From contig CADBNP010000024.1 of assembly GCA_902796095.1 (NCBI GenBank), positions 1 through 6,355 of the forward strand: a DNA stretch of 6,355 nucleotides, read 5' to 3'. Shown here in pieces: positions 5,099 through 6,355 of the stretch. Below the pieces are notes generated by a model. It was not told the DNA's origin. It did not search any database and saw only the letters and a program-made list of their open reading frames with translations. Positions within the stretch are counted from its first letter, which is position 1, and each line of letters begins with the position of its first letter. Source of the DNA: an uncultured Aeromonadales bacterium. GTDB lineage: Bacteria > Pseudomonadota > Gammaproteobacteria > Enterobacterales > Succinivibrionaceae. Both the position numbers and the translations under genes were made by a program.

Positions 5099-6355
5099 TT
5101 ACGATTCCTTGTTCAGAACCAGCCTATTTCTCGGCTTTCTCGGTTTTCTTACCGGCTGCATTTTGCGAGCATCAGAACTCAGATTTGTCTCAAACCTGAT
5201 ATTGTGCTGTTCAAGCAGACCAACCCAGTGTTCATATACCGGCACCATATTGAAATTTGCTCCGGATCGGTACTGAAGGAAATCGTAGCAGGCCTTCAGA
5301 TTGGCATTTGTGATCAGCGAGTTTATTTTGACCTCCGGCAGATCACGTCTCTGCATATTGATGACAAAACGCCAGATGTTCTTGATGTCCTCCATTATAA
5401 AATTCGGATATCTGGTGTATGCACCCTGTTTTTCCAGCACGCTGTCCATTGCCATGGTAATTTTTCTGATCCTGGTAGTGTTCAGCGAATCGACAAAACC
5501 TGAGGCAAGATCCACCTTGTCTTTGAGTTCTGCCACCAGAACCGGCCAGAGAAGACAGGCAAAAAGGAATTTTGCATTAGGCTTGCGGTTGTTTCTCATG
5601 CGCAGATCCGTTCCGTCAAAAACGAGGTTGAGAAACCTTTTGGTCATGGCACTGGCGTTTTTATCAACAAGAAGCCTGTCAAGTGCTGGAAACAGATAAC
5701 GGATGAGATTGAAACTTGTCATCATCTCAAATGTCCTGCGGGCATACCCCATGAGCAGCATTTTTCCCATTTCGTCATACATTCGGGCATTGGAAACATC
5801 CTCGAGGAGTTTGCCCATGGTATAAATCGGATCGGCCGTTCTCGGCGTGATCATCATTTCCAGTTTCGCACTGAATCTGATGGCTCTCAGCATTCTTACA
5901 GGATCCTCGTGATATCTTGTTCCCGGATCCCCGATAATATCGATTCTCTGAGTTTTTATGTCTTCGATACCGTTATGAAAGTCATAAACGATATCACTGA
6001 CAGGATCATAGTAGAGAGCGTTAATGGAAAAATCTCTGCGATCCACATCCTCGGCAATAGTTCCGAAGGAATTATCCCGAACCAGCATTCCAGTCCGTTC
6101 GGAAACAACCCTAGTTGAACTCCTGGCCGGTTGGCTTTCCGAAGACACGGCTTCATCACCGCCACGGAAGGTAGTTACCTCTATAATCTCCTCCTTCGAG
6201 GTACCGAAGGCATAAACCACATGAACTATCTTAAACCGGCGCCCGATAATGCGGGCTCTTCTGCCGAAAATTCCCTTAACCTGCTCAGGTGTGGCATTGG
6301 TTGCCACATCAAAATCCTTCGGTTCGACACCCAGATATATATCCCTTATGGCTCC
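5099..6355 (-). CDS. pcnB: Poly(A) polymerase I (PcnB), N-terminus beyond the window
   Basis: 418 C-terminal residues are visible; the frame is still open at 6355, and by comparison with E. coli about 70 N-terminal residues are missing. PcnB adds poly(A) tails to RNA 3' ends and so promotes decay by exoribonucleases. The class II nucleotidyltransferase head has the paired aspartates of KDFDVATNATPEQV (visible residues 14 and 16) and the third carboxylate in DRRDFSINALYY (visible 108). IIGRRFKIVHV (36-46) matches the signature used to tell poly(A) polymerases from CCA-adding enzymes. GDPGTRYHEDPVRMLRAIRFSAKL marks the start of the RNA-binding neck. Compared with E. coli there are about 12 extra residues between the second and third aspartates, partly a Ser-rich stretch after TFRGG. 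The C-terminus is basic (RKPRKPRNR), as is usual for PcnB. The GTG at 6307 is an internal Val codon, not the start. Confidence 0.96.
   Translation of the reverse strand, partial: GAIRDIYLGVEPKDFDVATNATPEQVKGIFGRRARIIGRRFKIVHVVYAFGTSKEEIIEVTTFRGGDEAVSSESQPARSSTRVVSERTGMLVRDNSFGTIAEDVDRRDFSINALYYDPVSDIVYDFHNGIEDIKTQRIDIIGDPGTRYHEDPVRMLRAIRFSAKLEMMITPRTADPIYTMGKLLEDVSNARMYDEMGKMLLMGYARRTFEMMTSFNLIRYLFPALDRLLVDKNASAMTKRFLNLVFDGTDLRMRNNRKPNAKFLFACLLWPVLVAELKDKVDLASGFVDSLNTTRIRKITMAMDSVLEKQGAYTRYPNFIMEDIKNIWRFVINMQRRDLPEVKINSLITNANLKACYDFLQYRSGANFNMVPVYEHWVGLLEQHNIRFETNLSSDARKMQPVRKPRKPRNRLVLNKES

Noticed and set aside
5099..6355. Reading the pcnB product as a CCA-adding tRNA nucleotidyltransferase
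   Set aside because: The IIGRRFKIVHV signature, the basic C-terminal tail and the folK-panB neighbourhood all fit poly(A) polymerase I instead.
1..6355. A previously undescribed defence, toxin or mobile system
   Set aside because: All substantial coding space is taken up by seven well-known housekeeping or biosynthetic genes without breaks, insertions or foreign-looking composition; the only possible novelty is regulatory.

Overview
This window looks like a piece of a gammaproteobacterial chromosome. All seven protein genes and the one tRNA lie on the minus strand, so transcription runs from high to low coordinates. The proteins align closely, as I remember the E. coli sequences, with E. coli PcnB, FolK, PanB, PanC, PanD, Pth and YchF, often with identical length and residue numbering. 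The base composition is moderate and the non-coding parts are AT-rich. A lineage outside the Enterobacterales, such as an Aeromonadales/Succinivibrionaceae-type anaerobe, is possible, but that is only an impression.

Layout in the direction of transcription: the 3' part of pcnB (poly(A) polymerase I; its 5' end is beyond the right edge), folK and panB follow each other with 26-nt gaps and look like one transcription unit. A 196-nt gap follows, holding an extended -10 promoter, a short possible leader ORF and a small terminator-like hairpin, then panC. panC ends in a clear stem-loop with a T-run. A second extended -10 promoter then starts panD-pth-ychF, with gaps of 6 and 10 nt. A long-armed inverted repeat and a good sigma70-type promoter separate ychF from a tRNA-Val(GAC) gene. 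The last 271 bases, at the left edge, contain no gene I can support.

Functionally the block holds three of the pantothenate (vitamin B5) enzymes: PanB makes ketopantoate, PanD makes beta-alanine, and PanC joins pantoate with beta-alanine. The ketopantoate reductase (panE or ilvC) is not in the window. FolK serves folate synthesis. PcnB, Pth, YchF and the tRNA belong to RNA turnover and translation. pcnB-folK-panB-panC-panD is a known gammaproteobacterial arrangement and pth-ychF is a conserved pair; here the two blocks are joined.

No mobile element, CRISPR array or clearly new system is visible. The most interesting parts are non-coding: a 12-base element shared exactly by the panC and panD promoters, directly after their -10 boxes, with a weaker third copy near the left edge; and the panC leader, where a short ORF overlaps the panC start by ATGA and a hairpin with a T-run sits just before the start codon.
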